In this document: piece after piece, positions 8,512-17,216 of the stretch | How positions within the stretch are numbered: the stretch's first letter is position 1 | Layout of the letters: every line of letters begins with the position of its first letter | Notes under the pieces: model-generated | The model's database searches: none | Told to the model about the DNA's origin: nothing | The model's input: the letters and a program-made list of their open reading frames with translations, nothing else | DNA from: Chitinophaga pinensis | GTDB taxonomy: Bacteria; Bacteroidota; Bacteroidia; UKL13-3 | Length of the DNA: 60,811 nt | NCBI GenBank assembly: GCA_945861965.1 | Contig: CAMAWM010000012.1 | Coordinates: 1 to 60,811 of the forward strand | Direction: 5' to 3' | Position numbers and translations under genes: made by a program

Positions 8512-9111
8512 TTAAATATCTGTCACTAATTTTTTTCTCAATCCACTCATAACAAAATTGCAAATTCGTTTTGAAATTTCATCGGCTTTCATTTTTCCAT
8601 TTGGGTTGTACCATTCAGTAATCCAATTTACGCTTGATAAAATACTTAATACGGCAAATTTTTTATCTACATCGTCAAACACATCTTCGTTAACTCCATC
8701 GCTAAGTATGGTTTTGAATCCTTGTTCGTACTCAGCTCTTAATTTTTTAAATTCAGAAAGTTTTGGTTCGCTTAAACTTGTCCAATCGCGCAAAAAAACT
8801 GTTGATTGGTGCAAGTTATTTGTAATTATTTCCACATGATTTTTTATTGCCAGACGTAATTTTTCTTCAGCATTAAAATAAATATCGTTCACGTCATGAA
8901 GCGTTGTTAAAAATTTTTCAGCCATGCTGAAACAAATGATTTCTAAAATTTCCTCTTTTGATTTTATGTGATGGTAAAGGCTGGCTGCCTCCATATTCAT
9001 TTCGCTGGCAATATCGCGAACGGTTGTAGCTCCAAAACCCTTGCTGTGAAATAGCTTTGCAGCAGCAGTTAAAATTTGTTCCTTACGAGTGTTTGCAGAT
9101 TGTTCAGCCAT
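8512..9111 (-). CDS. paaR: TetR-family regulator of the paa operon
   Basis: The 199-residue protein has an N-terminal TetR DNA-binding domain: RKEQILTAAAKLFHSKGF, then the helix-turn-helix at about 29-50 (TTVRDIASEMNMEAASLYHH). The ligand-binding half is helical. Its position as first gene of paaR-paaABC, and an operator at its own promoter resembling the PaaR site described in Thermus, support a repressor that responds to phenylacetyl-CoA or a related acyl-CoA. The gene name is by context. Related TetR proteins in Bacteroidota also control fatty-acid oxidation. Confidence 0.8.
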   Translation of the reverse strand: MAEQSANTRKEQILTAAAKLFHSKGFGATTVRDIASEMNMEAASLYHHIKSKEEILEIICFSMAEKFLTTLHDVNDIYFNAEEKLRLAIKNHVEIITNNLHQSTVFLRDWTSLSEPKLSEFKKLRAEYEQGFKTILSDGVNEDVFDDVDKKFAVLSILSSVNWITEWYNPNGKMKADEISKRICNFVMSGLRKKLVTDI

Positions 9112-9115
9112 TCTA

Positions 9116-9131
9116 CCTAACGTTTGTTAGG
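9116..9131 (-). promoter_or_regulatory. Operator palindrome at the paaR transcription start
   Basis: CCTAAC-GTTT-GTTAGG is a perfect 6-bp inverted repeat with a 4-base spacer. It starts right after the -7 box and ends 4 bases before the paaR start codon. Its 14-base core differs at one position from CNAACGNNCGTTNG, the PaaR site described in Thermus thermophilus. Binding here would cover the transcription start. Confidence 0.75.
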
Positions 9132-9161
9132 CAAATATAAAGGCTTATTTTATAATGGCAA
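9132..9161 (-). promoter_or_regulatory. Bacteroidota promoter of paaR-paaABC
   Basis: On the minus strand TTG (9159-9161), a 19-base spacer, and TATATTTG (9132-9139) match the Bacteroidota consensus TTG-N19-TAnnTTTG exactly. Confidence 0.8.
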
Positions 9162-9178
9162 GTAAAAAGTTTTGCTTT

Positions 9179-10021
9179 TTACTTTAAGAGTTTTCCGATT
9201 TTTAAACCAACAGTGTAAGAGATAGGGTTATTCGAAAAAGGGCCAATCATTGCGTGATTGTTGAAACTATAGGCATCATCATCCTGATGTTTGGTAGAGA
9301 AACCATACCCTAATCCAACAAAATAATCCACCAAATAGTTATCATTAAACACCCATTGCTTCCCCAAATTAATCATAAAAGCGCCAAAAGTTACATCTCT
9401 TGTTTTAACTGTTTTAACGGAAAGGAAATAGTCATTTAATTGATATGTTTCTGAACATTGCCCAATTGTAATTTCTGGGCGAATGTATGATCCCTTTAAA
9501 ATATGAGAATAACGCATGCCTCTCAAATAAAAATCGGGCGACTTTATAAATTTATAACCTACTCTTATAAAAGTTCCTCTTGCACTGAAATGCTCATCGC
9601 TTTGAACACCTGCACCAATTATACTTAGTTGCAACTCAATGCTTGATCCAGGATTTAAACTTCTTTCATATCCCATAGTAAATTGCCCGAACATTGGGGC
9701 AAGAAAATCAATTTTGATTGCACTTCTTTTGTTGTTAGCATAATTATTAGGATTTTCCATTTCATCTAAAAAAATTTGTTCTTTTCCGTTTTCATATTTC
9801 ACTTTGTAAACTTCAGCTTTGGCAATAACCAAAGTCATTCCATCTTGTTTGCTGAAATCTTTATACTTAATTTCGTCAATACCCACTTCAATAATTTTTA
9901 CAACCAAAACTTCTTTATTTTTTTTGTAAATTAAATCCTGAGATTTAGCAAAGTTTGATAAGCAAAGTGTAAAAAACAGAATTGCAACAATTTTTGACAG
10001 ATTTGACAGATTGGTTTTCAT
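9179..10021 (-). CDS. Predicted outer-membrane beta-barrel protein
   Basis: The 280 residues begin with a signal peptide ending near residue 28 (FAKSQ). Next is a segment of the type DLIYKKNKEVLVVKIIEV with EIKY and YENGKE, which is frequent in Bacteroidota proteins that join a small beta module to a porin-like barrel. The rest alternates short strands with aromatic and glycine residues (GYERSLNPGSSIELQLSIIG, FIRVGYKF, FVGLGYGF) and ends in YTVGLKIGKLLK, as expected of a barrel. The function is unknown. The 157 bases between it and paaR hold the paaR promoter. Confidence 0.65.
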   Translation of the reverse strand: MKTNLSNLSKIVAILFFTLCLSNFAKSQDLIYKKNKEVLVVKIIEVGIDEIKYKDFSKQDGMTLVIAKAEVYKVKYENGKEQIFLDEMENPNNYANNKRSAIKIDFLAPMFGQFTMGYERSLNPGSSIELQLSIIGAGVQSDEHFSARGTFIRVGYKFIKSPDFYLRGMRYSHILKGSYIRPEITIGQCSETYQLNDYFLSVKTVKTRDVTFGAFMINLGKQWVFNDNYLVDYFVGLGYGFSTKHQDDDAYSFNNHAMIGPFSNNPISYTVGLKIGKLLK

Positions 10022-10095
10022 AATACTGTTGTTTTAAATTTATATGCGCAAGGTAAAAGTTTTTTTTACAAACAAAACTTTCTTTCCTCAAAAAT

Positions 10096-11049
10096 TTAGT
10101 TTTTTGATATATAACTGGCATTTAGATTTGTCAGCATATCATCCGTCATTTTTTCTAAATCAAACTCGGCTTTCCAACCCCAATGTTCATTTGCTTCGTT
10201 ATCATTTATACTTTGTGGCCAACTATCGGCAATGGATTGACGAAAATCGGATTGATATGAGATTGTAAATTCGGGAATGTGTTTTCTGATTGAAGCGGCT
10301 ATTTCTTCGGGATTAAAACTTACACCTGCAATATTGTAACTGCTGCGAATTTTTACTTTATCTGCATCTGCTTGCATCAAATCTATTGTTGCACGCAAAG
10401 CATCGGGCATATACATCATGGGCAAAGTAGTTTCAGCATTTAAAAAACACGCGTACGATTTATTTTTCAATGCTTCGTGATAAATATGTACAGCGTAATC
10501 CGTTGTGCCTCCACCAGGTGCAGACTTCCAACCAATCAATCCGGGATATCGAATGCTTCGTACATCCACTCTGTATTTTTGAAAATAATATTCGCAAAAT
10601 CGTTCACCGGCTTGTTTGCTAATTCCATAAATGGTGTTGGGTTCCATAATGGTATATTGAGGTGTATTTTGTTTTGGAGTTGAAGGACCAAACACCGCAA
10701 TTGAACTCGGCCAATACACTTTATTAATTAACTTTTCTTTTGCTGCATCTAGTACATTAAATAAGCTTTGCATATTCAATTCCCATGCAAATTTTGGGTT
10801 CTTCTCGCCAGTTGCACTCAACATTGCAGCTAATAAATACACTTGTGTAACATTGTATTTTTTGAGTATGAAATACATTCGATTTTTGTCCATAATGTCC
10901 AAAATTTCAAAAGGCGCAACTTGATTTTTTGGTTCTTTAATATCCGAACAAATTACATTTTCAGTTCCGTAAATTTTTTTTAGTTCTTCGGCAAGTTCAG
11001 TTCCTATTTGTCCGTTTGATCCTATGATGAGAATTGTTTCTTTTTGCAT
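10096..11049 (-). CDS. L-threonine 3-dehydrogenase (SDR type)
   Basis: The 317-residue short-chain dehydrogenase has the NAD-binding motif GSNGQIG at 10-16, catalytic S115/S116 in WPSSIAVFGP, and Y141-x-x-x-K145 in YGISK. The segment PGGGTTDYAVHIYHEA is characteristic of the UDP-galactose-epimerase-like threonine dehydrogenases found in Flavobacterium and other Bacteroidota. It oxidises L-threonine to 2-amino-3-oxobutyrate, normally cleaved next by Kbl to glycine and acetyl-CoA. No kbl is in the window. It has its own promoter, back to back with the epimerase pair. Confidence 0.88.
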   Translation of the reverse strand: MQKETILIIGSNGQIGTELAEELKKIYGTENVICSDIKEPKNQVAPFEILDIMDKNRMYFILKKYNVTQVYLLAAMLSATGEKNPKFAWELNMQSLFNVLDAAKEKLINKVYWPSSIAVFGPSTPKQNTPQYTIMEPNTIYGISKQAGERFCEYYFQKYRVDVRSIRYPGLIGWKSAPGGGTTDYAVHIYHEALKNKSYACFLNAETTLPMMYMPDALRATIDLMQADADKVKIRSSYNIAGVSFNPEEIAASIRKHIPEFTISYQSDFRQSIADSWPQSINDNEANEHWGWKAEFDLEKMTDDMLTNLNASYISKN

Positions 11050-11069
11050 TTTTAATAAATAAATGGGGT

Positions 11070-11098
11070 CAAATGTATGTCAATTCTTAAAGAATCAA
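11070..11098 (-). promoter_or_regulatory. Promoter of threonine 3-dehydrogenase
   Basis: On the minus strand TTG (11096-11098) is followed by 18 bases and TACATTTG (11070-11077), an exact TAnnTTTG box, 20 bases before the start codon. Confidence 0.65.
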
Positions 11099-11147
11099 AA
11101 ACATCAAATGTGGCCAAAAACCTTTAAACTTGCAGGCATAAAAAAAC

Positions 11148-12215
11148 ATGACTAAACAAATTCTTATTTCTGGAGGAGCTGGTTTTGTAGGTTCTACATT
11201 GTGTTTGGGATTAAAGAAAAAATATCCTGCTTACACTGTCTCTGCATTTGATAACTTAAGCAGAAAAGGTTCTGAATTGAATGTGCCACGACTAAAAGAA
11301 GCCGGCATTCGTTTTATACTTGGCGATATTTGTAAGCCTGAAGACTTGAATGTTTTTGAGCATCTGGATTTACTTATTGATGCTTCGGCAGATCCAAGTG
11401 TGTTGAGTGGAATCAACTCTCCTGTTATGCCTTTAATCAATACCAATTTATTTGGTACGGTTAATTGTTTGGAGTTGGCAGATAAACACAAAGCCGATTT
11501 TATTTTTCTTTCGACAAGCCGAATTTATCCTATAAAAAATTTGGAAGTTGCTGCTTTTGATGAATTGGAAACCCGATTTGTATGGAAAGATGAACAAGCA
11601 ATGCTTGGAATAAGTTCAAAAGGAATAACTGAAAATTTTTCGATTGAAGGAAGTCGTAGTTTTTATGGATCGACCAAATTGGCATCCGAATTATTAATAA
11701 CCGAATACAATGCATTGAAAGGAATGAAAACCGTAATCAATCGTTGTGGAGTTATAAGCGGCCCATGGCAAATGGGTAAAATTGATCAGGGTGTTTTGGT
11801 ATTGTGGTTGGCGCGGCATTTTTTTAAAGGCGAGTTAAATTACATCGGTTATGGTGGAGCCGGAAAACAAATGCGCGATGTTTTGCATGCTGATGATTTG
11901 TTGGATTTAATTGATGAACAAATTCATCATGTCGATTTGTATAATGGACAAACTTTAAATGTTGGAGGAGGTTTAGATATAAGTTTCAGTTTGCAAGAAT
12001 TGACAAAGCTTTGCGAAGAAATTACTGGAAATAAAATTAACATTCATTCGGTTAAAGCAAACCGCGCAGCAGATATCAGAATATATGTAAGCGATTACTC
12101 AAAACTTATGAAATTATCGGGATGGAAACCGAAAAGAAATTTGAAAACAATTGTTGCAGAAACATTTGATTGGATGAAAACAAACGAGAAAAATTTAAAA
12201 GGAATTTTAGGATGA
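11148..12215 (+). CDS. NAD-dependent sugar-nucleotide epimerase-like SDR, first of a pair
   Basis: The 355-residue extended SDR has GGAGFVG at 9-15 and an intact YGSTK (Y173, K177). The segments [13 protein letters not shown] and [13 protein letters not shown] are of the CDP-paratose 2-epimerase (TyvE) type. Enzymes of this group epimerise sugars carried on nucleotides for surface polysaccharides. Its stop overlaps the start of the next gene, a second SDR of the same group, so the two products are probably made together. There is no glycosyltransferase or dTDP/CDP-sugar pathway nearby, so the substrate is unknown. Confidence 0.75.
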   Translation: MTKQILISGGAGFVGSTLCLGLKKKYPAYTVSAFDNLSRKGSELNVPRLKEAGIRFILGDICKPEDLNVFEHLDLLIDASADPSVLSGINSPVMPLINTNLFGTVNCLELADKHKADFIFLSTSRIYPIKNLEVAAFDELETRFVWKDEQAMLGISSKGITENFSIEGSRSFYGSTKLASELLITEYNALKGMKTVINRCGVISGPWQMGKIDQGVLVLWLARHFFKGELNYIGYGGAGKQMRDVLHADDLLDLIDEQIHHVDLYNGQTLNVGGGLDISFSLQELTKLCEEITGNKINIHSVKANRAADIRIYVSDYSKLMKLSGWKPKRNLKTIVAETFDWMKTNEKNLKGILG

Positions 12216-13285
12216 ACATAGCATTAATAACAGGTAGTAGTGGTTTGATTGGCGGAGAATCGGTAGAGTTTTTTGCGTCAAAATTTGACTTAATAATAGG
12301 AATTGATAACAACCTGCGATTGTATTTTTTTGGAGAGGATGGAAGTACCATTTGGAACAAAAATCGATTGGAACAAAAATTTGATAATTTCCAATCAAAC
12401 GACATTGACATTCGCGATTACACATCTTTAGAAAAAGTTTTTTCTGAATACGGTAACGATATTAAACTTATAGTCCACACTGCTGCTCAACCAAGTCACG
12501 ATTGGGCTGCAAAAGAACCAATCACCGATTTCGAAGTAAATGCAAATGGCACTTTGAACATGCTTGAATTGACAAGATTGCATTGCAATGATGCCGTTTT
12601 TATTTTTACATCAACCAATAAAGTGTATGGTGATACGCCCAACAATTTACCATTAATTGAATTAGAAAAACGTTGGGAAATTGACCAATTGCATCCGTAT
12701 TATAATTTTGGAATTGATGAACAAATGAGCATTGATAACACAAAACATTCTGTGTTTGGTGCCAGCAAAGTTGCAGCTGATGTAATGGCTCAGGAATATG
12801 GAAAATATTTTGGAATGAAGATTGGGATTTTTCGTGGAGGATGTTTAACAGGCCCAAATCATTCGGGCGCACAACTTCATGGTTTTTTAGCGTACTTAAT
12901 GAAATGTGCTATCACAAAAAACCAGTATACCATTTTTGGTTACAAAGGCAAACAAGTGCGCGATAATATACACAGCTACGATTTGGTAAATATGTTTTGG
13001 CACTTTTATCAAAACCCACGACAAGGTGAAGTGTACAATGCCGGTGGTGGTCGATTTGCAAATTGCAGCATGTTGGAAGCAATTGATTGTTGCGAAAAAA
13101 TAACGGGAAATAAAATGAATTATTCCTATGCTGAAACCAATCGAATTGGCGATCATATTTGGTACATTAGCGATGTAAATAAATTCAAAAATCATTATCC
13201 CGAATGGAATTGGAAATTTGATTTGCAAACTACATTGATAGAAATGCACGATAAAATGAATGAACGTATTACAAAAAATAGTTAG
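12212..13285 (+). CDS. CDP-paratose 2-epimerase-like SDR, second of a pair
   Basis: Starting at the ATG at 12212, which overlaps the upstream TGA as ATGA, the protein has 357 residues. It begins [15 protein letters not shown] and carries the hallmark [45 protein letters not shown] and [14 protein letters not shown] motifs of a well-conserved family annotated as CDP-paratose 2-epimerase or NAD-dependent epimerase. The usual catalytic Tyr of YxxxK is Phe here (HSVFGASK, F182 and K186). The upstream partner keeps its Tyr. An upstream in-frame ATG at 12170 lies inside the previous gene and is unlikely to be used. Confidence 0.8.
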   Translation: MNIALITGSSGLIGGESVEFFASKFDLIIGIDNNLRLYFFGEDGSTIWNKNRLEQKFDNFQSNDIDIRDYTSLEKVFSEYGNDIKLIVHTAAQPSHDWAAKEPITDFEVNANGTLNMLELTRLHCNDAVFIFTSTNKVYGDTPNNLPLIELEKRWEIDQLHPYYNFGIDEQMSIDNTKHSVFGASKVAADVMAQEYGKYFGMKIGIFRGGCLTGPNHSGAQLHGFLAYLMKCAITKNQYTIFGYKGKQVRDNIHSYDLVNMFWHFYQNPRQGEVYNAGGGRFANCSMLEAIDCCEKITGNKMNYSYAETNRIGDHIWYISDVNKFKNHYPEWNWKFDLQTTLIEMHDKMNERITKNS

Positions 13286-13320
13286 TTAAAAATAATTAAT
13301 CCTACAGTTAGAAAATCAAT

Positions 13321-13352
13321 TTTGTCAAGCCCGAAAATTATCTGCAAATTTG
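13321..13352 (+). promoter_or_regulatory. Possible purL promoter
   Basis: TTTG (13321-13324) is followed after 20 bases by CAAATTTG (13345-13352), one base off TAnnTTTG, 17 bases before the purL start. Confidence 0.4.
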
Positions 13353-13369
13353 CTGGCTGAAAAAGTAAC

Positions 13370-15613
13370 ATGAATCAAAGCATTCCAATAGGTAAGCTTG
13401 CCACTTTAGAGCAAGCAACACAACTCGGATTAAGAGAAGAGGAATTTGAAAAAATAAAAGAAGTTCTTGGTCGAACCCCAAATTTTACTGAGCTTAGCAT
13501 ATATAGCGTTATGTGGAGCGAACATTGTTCGTACAAAAACTCGATAGTTTGGCTAAAAACATTACCCAAAGAGGGCGAAAAAATGTTAGCAAAAGCCGGT
13601 GAAGAAAATGCCGGATTGATAGATATTGGCGATGGTTTGGCTTGTTGTTTTAAAATTGAAAGTCATAATCATCCAAGTGCGATAGAGCCATATCAAGGCG
13701 CTGCGACAGGCGTTGGAGGAATTAATCGCGATATCTTTTCGATGGGCGCAAGGCCCATTGCACAACTAAATAGTTTACGCTTTGGAAATATTGATTCCGA
13801 AAAAACAAAATGGCTTGTTCGTGGTGTAGTAAAAGGAATTGGCGATTATGGAAATGCATTTGGAATACCAACAGTTGGTGGCGAAGTATATTTTGACGAT
13901 TGCTATCAAATAAATCCATTGGTAAATGCAATGAGTGTTGGAATTGCCAAAGTAGGAAAAACAGTCTCTGCCATTGCTGAAGGTATTGGAAATCCAGTTT
14001 ATATTTTTGGTTCGGCAACTGGAAAAGATGGAATTCACGGAGCTGCATTTGCATCCAAAGATATTACTGAAGATTCGGCAAAAGATTTACCAAGCGTTCA
14101 GGTTGGAGATCCTTTTTGGGAAAAACTGATTTTGGAAGCCAGTTTGGAACTGTTAGAAACCAATGCAGTAGTTGGAATGCAAGATATGGGCGCAGCTGGA
14201 ATTACATGCTCAACTTCTGAAATGACAGCCAAAAGCGGAACCGGAATGAAAGTGTGGTTGGATAAAGTTCCGATGCGTCAGAAGGAAATGAAAGATTGGG
14301 AAATTCTATTGTCAGAATCTCAGGAACGAATGTTGGTGATTGTAAAAAAAGGAATGGAATCAAGTGTTGAAAGCATATTTAAAAAATGGGATTTGACGTA
14401 TGAAATTATTGGCGAAGTTACTGATAGTGGCAGAGTTCAATATTATATGAACGATGAATTAAGAGCAGATATTCCGGCTGAGAGTTTAGTGTTGGGTGGC
14501 GGTGCGCCAGTTTATCATCGCGAATATTCAGAGCCCAAATATTTTAAAGAAATTGAAAAATACACGATTGAAAATATTAAAGATTGTTCTTTAGATGAAG
14601 CAAAAAAAATTGCAAAATTTCTTTGTGCTCATCCTAACATAGCTAGCAAAAAATGGGTTTATAATCAATACGACAGCATGGTTGGAACTATAAATCAAAC
14701 AAGCAATTCGCCAAGTGATGCAGCTGTTGTAAAAGTAAAAGGAACCGACAAATCTATTGCTATGACTGTTGATTGCAACAGCAGATATGTTTGGGCAAAT
14801 CCATTTGTTGGAGGAATGATTGCAGTAAGTGAAGCCGCTCGAAATTTAGTTTGTAGCGGAGCAGAACCAGCTGCCATTACAAATTGTTTGAATTTTGGCA
14901 ATCCGTATAATCCAGAAGTATATTACCAATTTGTACATGCGATAAAAGGTCTGAGCGAAGCTTGCAAAAAATTTGATACACCTGTAACTGGAGGAAATGT
15001 AAGTTTTTACAACCAAAGCAGTGATGAAAATGCAGTTTTTCCAACACCAACAATTGGAATGGTAGGATTGATTTGTGGAAATAAAAAACACATGACATTG
15101 GATTTTAAAAACGATGGCGATGAAATTTACTTATTAGGAGAAAATAAAAATGACATTTCGTGTTCGCATTATTTATCGCATTATCACAAAGTACAATTTT
15201 CGCCTGCGCCTTATTTTAATTTGGACGAAGAACATAATTTACACAAAGCAGTTTTAAATTTAATTGACAAAAATTTAATTCAATCGGCACATGATATTAG
15301 CGAAGGAGGACTGTTTGTTGCTTTGCTTGAAAGTGCGATGCATCGAAACTTTTCATTCAACATTCAACATTCAACATCCAACATTAGAAACGATAGTTTC
15401 TTATTTGGCGAAGCACAAGGAAGAATAATAGTTTCAGTTCCCAGTTCTCGCTTCTCGCTTCTTGAAGCCGAGTTGCAAGCAAGTGGTGTCACATTTGAAA
15501 AATTAGGAAAAGTTACTTCGTCAAAAAATATAAAAATAAATGATGTTGATTTTGGAAGTGTGGATGAATACAAAGGTTTATATGAAGAAAGCTTGGAGAA
15601 GTTATTAAAATAA
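13370..15613 (+). CDS. purL: Phosphoribosylformylglycinamidine synthase subunit PurL
   Basis: At 747 residues this is the small-type PurL, which works with PurQ and PurS. It converts FGAR to FGAM with ATP in purine synthesis. Visible motifs are [14 protein letters not shown] near the N-terminus, [33 protein letters not shown] and [17 protein letters not shown]. The second ATP-grasp-like half has [10 protein letters not shown] and [10 protein letters not shown]. Near the C-terminus (about residues 660-700) the chain contains two stretches encoded by 7-base repeats, probably in surface loops. purQ and purS are not in the window. Confidence 0.97.
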   Translation: MNQSIPIGKLATLEQATQLGLREEEFEKIKEVLGRTPNFTELSIYSVMWSEHCSYKNSIVWLKTLPKEGEKMLAKAGEENAGLIDIGDGLACCFKIESHNHPSAIEPYQGAATGVGGINRDIFSMGARPIAQLNSLRFGNIDSEKTKWLVRGVVKGIGDYGNAFGIPTVGGEVYFDDCYQINPLVNAMSVGIAKVGKTVSAIAEGIGNPVYIFGSATGKDGIHGAAFASKDITEDSAKDLPSVQVGDPFWEKLILEASLELLETNAVVGMQDMGAAGITCSTSEMTAKSGTGMKVWLDKVPMRQKEMKDWEILLSESQERMLVIVKKGMESSVESIFKKWDLTYEIIGEVTDSGRVQYYMNDELRADIPAESLVLGGGAPVYHREYSEPKYFKEIEKYTIENIKDCSLDEAKKIAKFLCAHPNIASKKWVYNQYDSMVGTINQTSNSPSDAAVVKVKGTDKSIAMTVDCNSRYVWANPFVGGMIAVSEAARNLVCSGAEPAAITNCLNFGNPYNPEVYYQFVHAIKGLSEACKKFDTPVTGGNVSFYNQSSDENAVFPTPTIGMVGLICGNKKHMTLDFKNDGDEIYLLGENKNDISCSHYLSHYHKVQFSPAPYFNLDEEHNLHKAVLNLIDKNLIQSAHDISEGGLFVALLESAMHRNFSFNIQHSTSNIRNDSFLFGEAQGRIIVSVPSSRFSLLEAELQASGVTFEKLGKVTSSKNIKINDVDFGSVDEYKGLYEESLEKLLK
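15354..15385 (+). repeat. Heptanucleotide array (CATTCAA) inside purL
   Basis: Three perfect CATTCAA units, one CATCCAA and a final CATT run in tandem. Because 7 is not a multiple of 3, the array encodes [10 protein letters not shown]. The reading frame of purL stays open. Confidence 0.85.
15435..15462 (+). repeat. Second heptanucleotide array (CAGTTCY / CGCTTCT) inside purL
   Basis: Four 7-base units follow one another: CAGTTCC, CAGTTCT, CGCTTCT, CGCTTCT. They encode [10 protein letters not shown]-like sequence 50 bases after the first array. Confidence 0.75.
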
Positions 15614-15642
15614 ATTTAATAAGAAAAAGCTATATTTACGGC

Positions 15643-15852
15643 ATGTTCAATCAAAAAATACATATGGATTTTGTAAAGGTAATTAAACGGGGAAGCCCAG
15701 AAGATGAAGATACTTTGTATTGGTTGACTAAAACCCCACAAGAAAGATTGAGTGCTGTTGAAGAAATCCGCAAATCATACAACGACTGGAAATATGGAAC
15801 TGAGCAACGATTTCAAAGAGTTTATACAATTATTAAACGACAACAAAGTTAA
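15643..15852 (+). CDS. Small protein paired with a nucleotidyltransferase (possible antitoxin-like partner)
   Basis: The 69-residue charged protein contains WLTKTPQERLSAVEEIRKSY and ends QRVYTIIKRQQS. Small proteins with this WL-x-K-TP-x-ER-x-x-A-x-E pattern are often found just upstream of nucleotidyltransferase genes in Bacteroidota and other phyla, but I know of no proven function. The internal ATG at 15664 gives 62 residues starting MDFVKVIKRG and may be the true start, because a TATATTTA box lies at 15631-15638. The gene overlaps the start of the nucleotidyltransferase by 59 bases in another frame. Confidence 0.6.
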   Translation: MFNQKIHMDFVKVIKRGSPEDEDTLYWLTKTPQERLSAVEEIRKSYNDWKYGTEQRFQRVYTIIKRQQS

Positions 15853-16246
15853 ATACCTTGTTGTCGGCGGGTATGCTGTGGGTTATTATGGCAATCCCCG
15901 TTATACCAAAGATATTGATTTGTGGGTGATGCTACACCCTGAAAATGCTGAACATCTCATAGATGCAATTAAACAATTTGGTTTTAAATCTTTGGGATTA
16001 ACTGAGGATGATTTTTTAGATACTGAAAACATAATTCAGCTTGGTAAGGCACCCAATAGAATAGATTTACTAACTGACTTGACTGGAGTTGATTTTGAAA
16101 TCTGCTTTTCGTCAAAAGTTACTGTTAACTTTGAAGGAGTAGAGATGAATTTTATTTCGCTCGATGATTTAATAAAAAACAAACAGGCTGCCGGCAGGTT
16201 GCAAGATTTGGCTGATGTGGAAAAACTAAGCAAACACAAAAAATAA
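15794..16246 (+). CDS. Nucleotidyltransferase (AbiEii / DUF6036-like)
   Basis: From the ATG at 15794 the protein has 150 residues. It carries the minimal nucleotidyltransferase signature: VVGGYAVGYYG followed by RYTKDIDLWV, giving the hG-G...D-x-D metal site, and later NRIDLLTD as a third acidic position. The C-terminal LIKNKQAAGRLQDLADVEKL is common in this group. Relatives act as toxins that modify tRNA ends, or have unknown substrates. The frame is also open from an ATG at 15752, deeper inside the upstream gene. The overlap with the small upstream gene suggests translational coupling. Confidence 0.75.
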   Translation: MELSNDFKEFIQLLNDNKVKYLVVGGYAVGYYGNPRYTKDIDLWVMLHPENAEHLIDAIKQFGFKSLGLTEDDFLDTENIIQLGKAPNRIDLLTDLTGVDFEICFSSKVTVNFEGVEMNFISLDDLIKNKQAAGRLQDLADVEKLSKHKK

Positions 16247-16283
16247 TTAATGTACATCTTGGATAGACAAATGAAACACAAAA

Positions 16284-16315
16284 TTGCACGAAACAATTTT
16301 GAAATAATATCTTTG
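16284..16315 (+). promoter_or_regulatory. Promoter of tatC
   Basis: TTG (16284-16286), a 21-base spacer, and TATCTTTG (16308-16315), an exact TAnnTTTG box 23 bases before the tatC start. Confidence 0.7.
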
Positions 16316-16338
16316 CGCTTCAATCTGCAAAATAAAAT

Positions 16339-17175
16339 ATGCCTTTAGACCAAATCCCTGAAAATCATTTTACCGAAGAAAAAGAAATGTCTTTCTTCGA
16401 TCATATCGATGAGCTTCGTGGGCATATTTTAAGATCAGTAATTGCAATTTTTGCAATGTCAATACTTGCTTTTGTAAACAAACATTTGCTTTTTGATGTG
16501 ATACTTTTTGGGCCAAAAAACATTGATTTCTGGACCTACAGAAAAATGTGCGATATATCCTATTATCTTACCGGAACAGATACATATTGTATCAAAGAAA
16601 TAGGATTTACACTATCCAACATAACTATAATGGGACAGTTTACGCAGCATTTATTTGTTTCATTTGTTGCTGGATTGGTAATGGCATTTCCATTTATTGT
16701 TTTTGAATTGTGGAGATTTATAAAACCTGCATTGTCAAAAAAAGAAAAAAACTATGCAAGCGGTTTGGTGTTTTATGTGTCAATTCTTTTTTTTATCGGC
16801 ATATTATTCGGATACTTTTTTATCGCCCCAGTTTCAATTAATTTTTTAGGAAGTTATCGTGTTAGCGAAGCCGTTACAAACGAAATAAATTTGGATTCAT
16901 ACATTTCATTTGTAGCATCTATGACACTAGCTGCAGGATTGATTTTTGAACTTCCGATGTTAGTTTATTTTTTAACAAAAATCGGTTTGATGGGAAGCCA
17001 ATGGATGCGCAAATATCGCAAACACGCAGTGGTTGTAATTTTAATTGTAGCTGCAATTCTTACACCTTCGCCAGATATTGCAAGCCAACTGTTAATGGGA
17101 ATTCCATTGTATGCACTTTACGAGTTAAGTATTTTTGTTGCACGAGGAGTTGAGAAAAATGAAAGCAAAAAATAG
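16339..17175 (+). CDS. tatC: Sec-independent protein translocase subunit TatC
   Basis: The 278-residue inner-membrane protein has about six membrane segments. It carries the cytoplasmic N-terminal motif FFDHIDELRGHILRS (family pattern HLxELRxR), the FELWRFIKPALSKKEK motif before the third segment, and LTPSPDIASQLLMGIPLYALYE near the end. TatC recognises twin-arginine signal peptides and recruits TatA. tatA lies 5.8 kb away on the other strand rather than in an operon with it. Confidence 0.96.
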   Translation: MPLDQIPENHFTEEKEMSFFDHIDELRGHILRSVIAIFAMSILAFVNKHLLFDVILFGPKNIDFWTYRKMCDISYYLTGTDTYCIKEIGFTLSNITIMGQFTQHLFVSFVAGLVMAFPFIVFELWRFIKPALSKKEKNYASGLVFYVSILFFIGILFGYFFIAPVSINFLGSYRVSEAVTNEINLDSYISFVASMTLAAGLIFELPMLVYFLTKIGLMGSQWMRKYRKHAVVVILIVAAILTPSPDIASQLLMGIPLYALYELSIFVARGVEKNESKK

Positions 17176-17216
17176 CAATATTATTTTTTTACTAATCAAT
17201 ATAAAATAAATTTACA

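Noticed and set aside
10050-10085. Terminator between the outer-membrane protein and threonine dehydrogenase
   Set aside because: AAAGTTTT and AAAACTTT could pair, but the stem is all A-T except for one pair and has no clear T run, so I did not list it.
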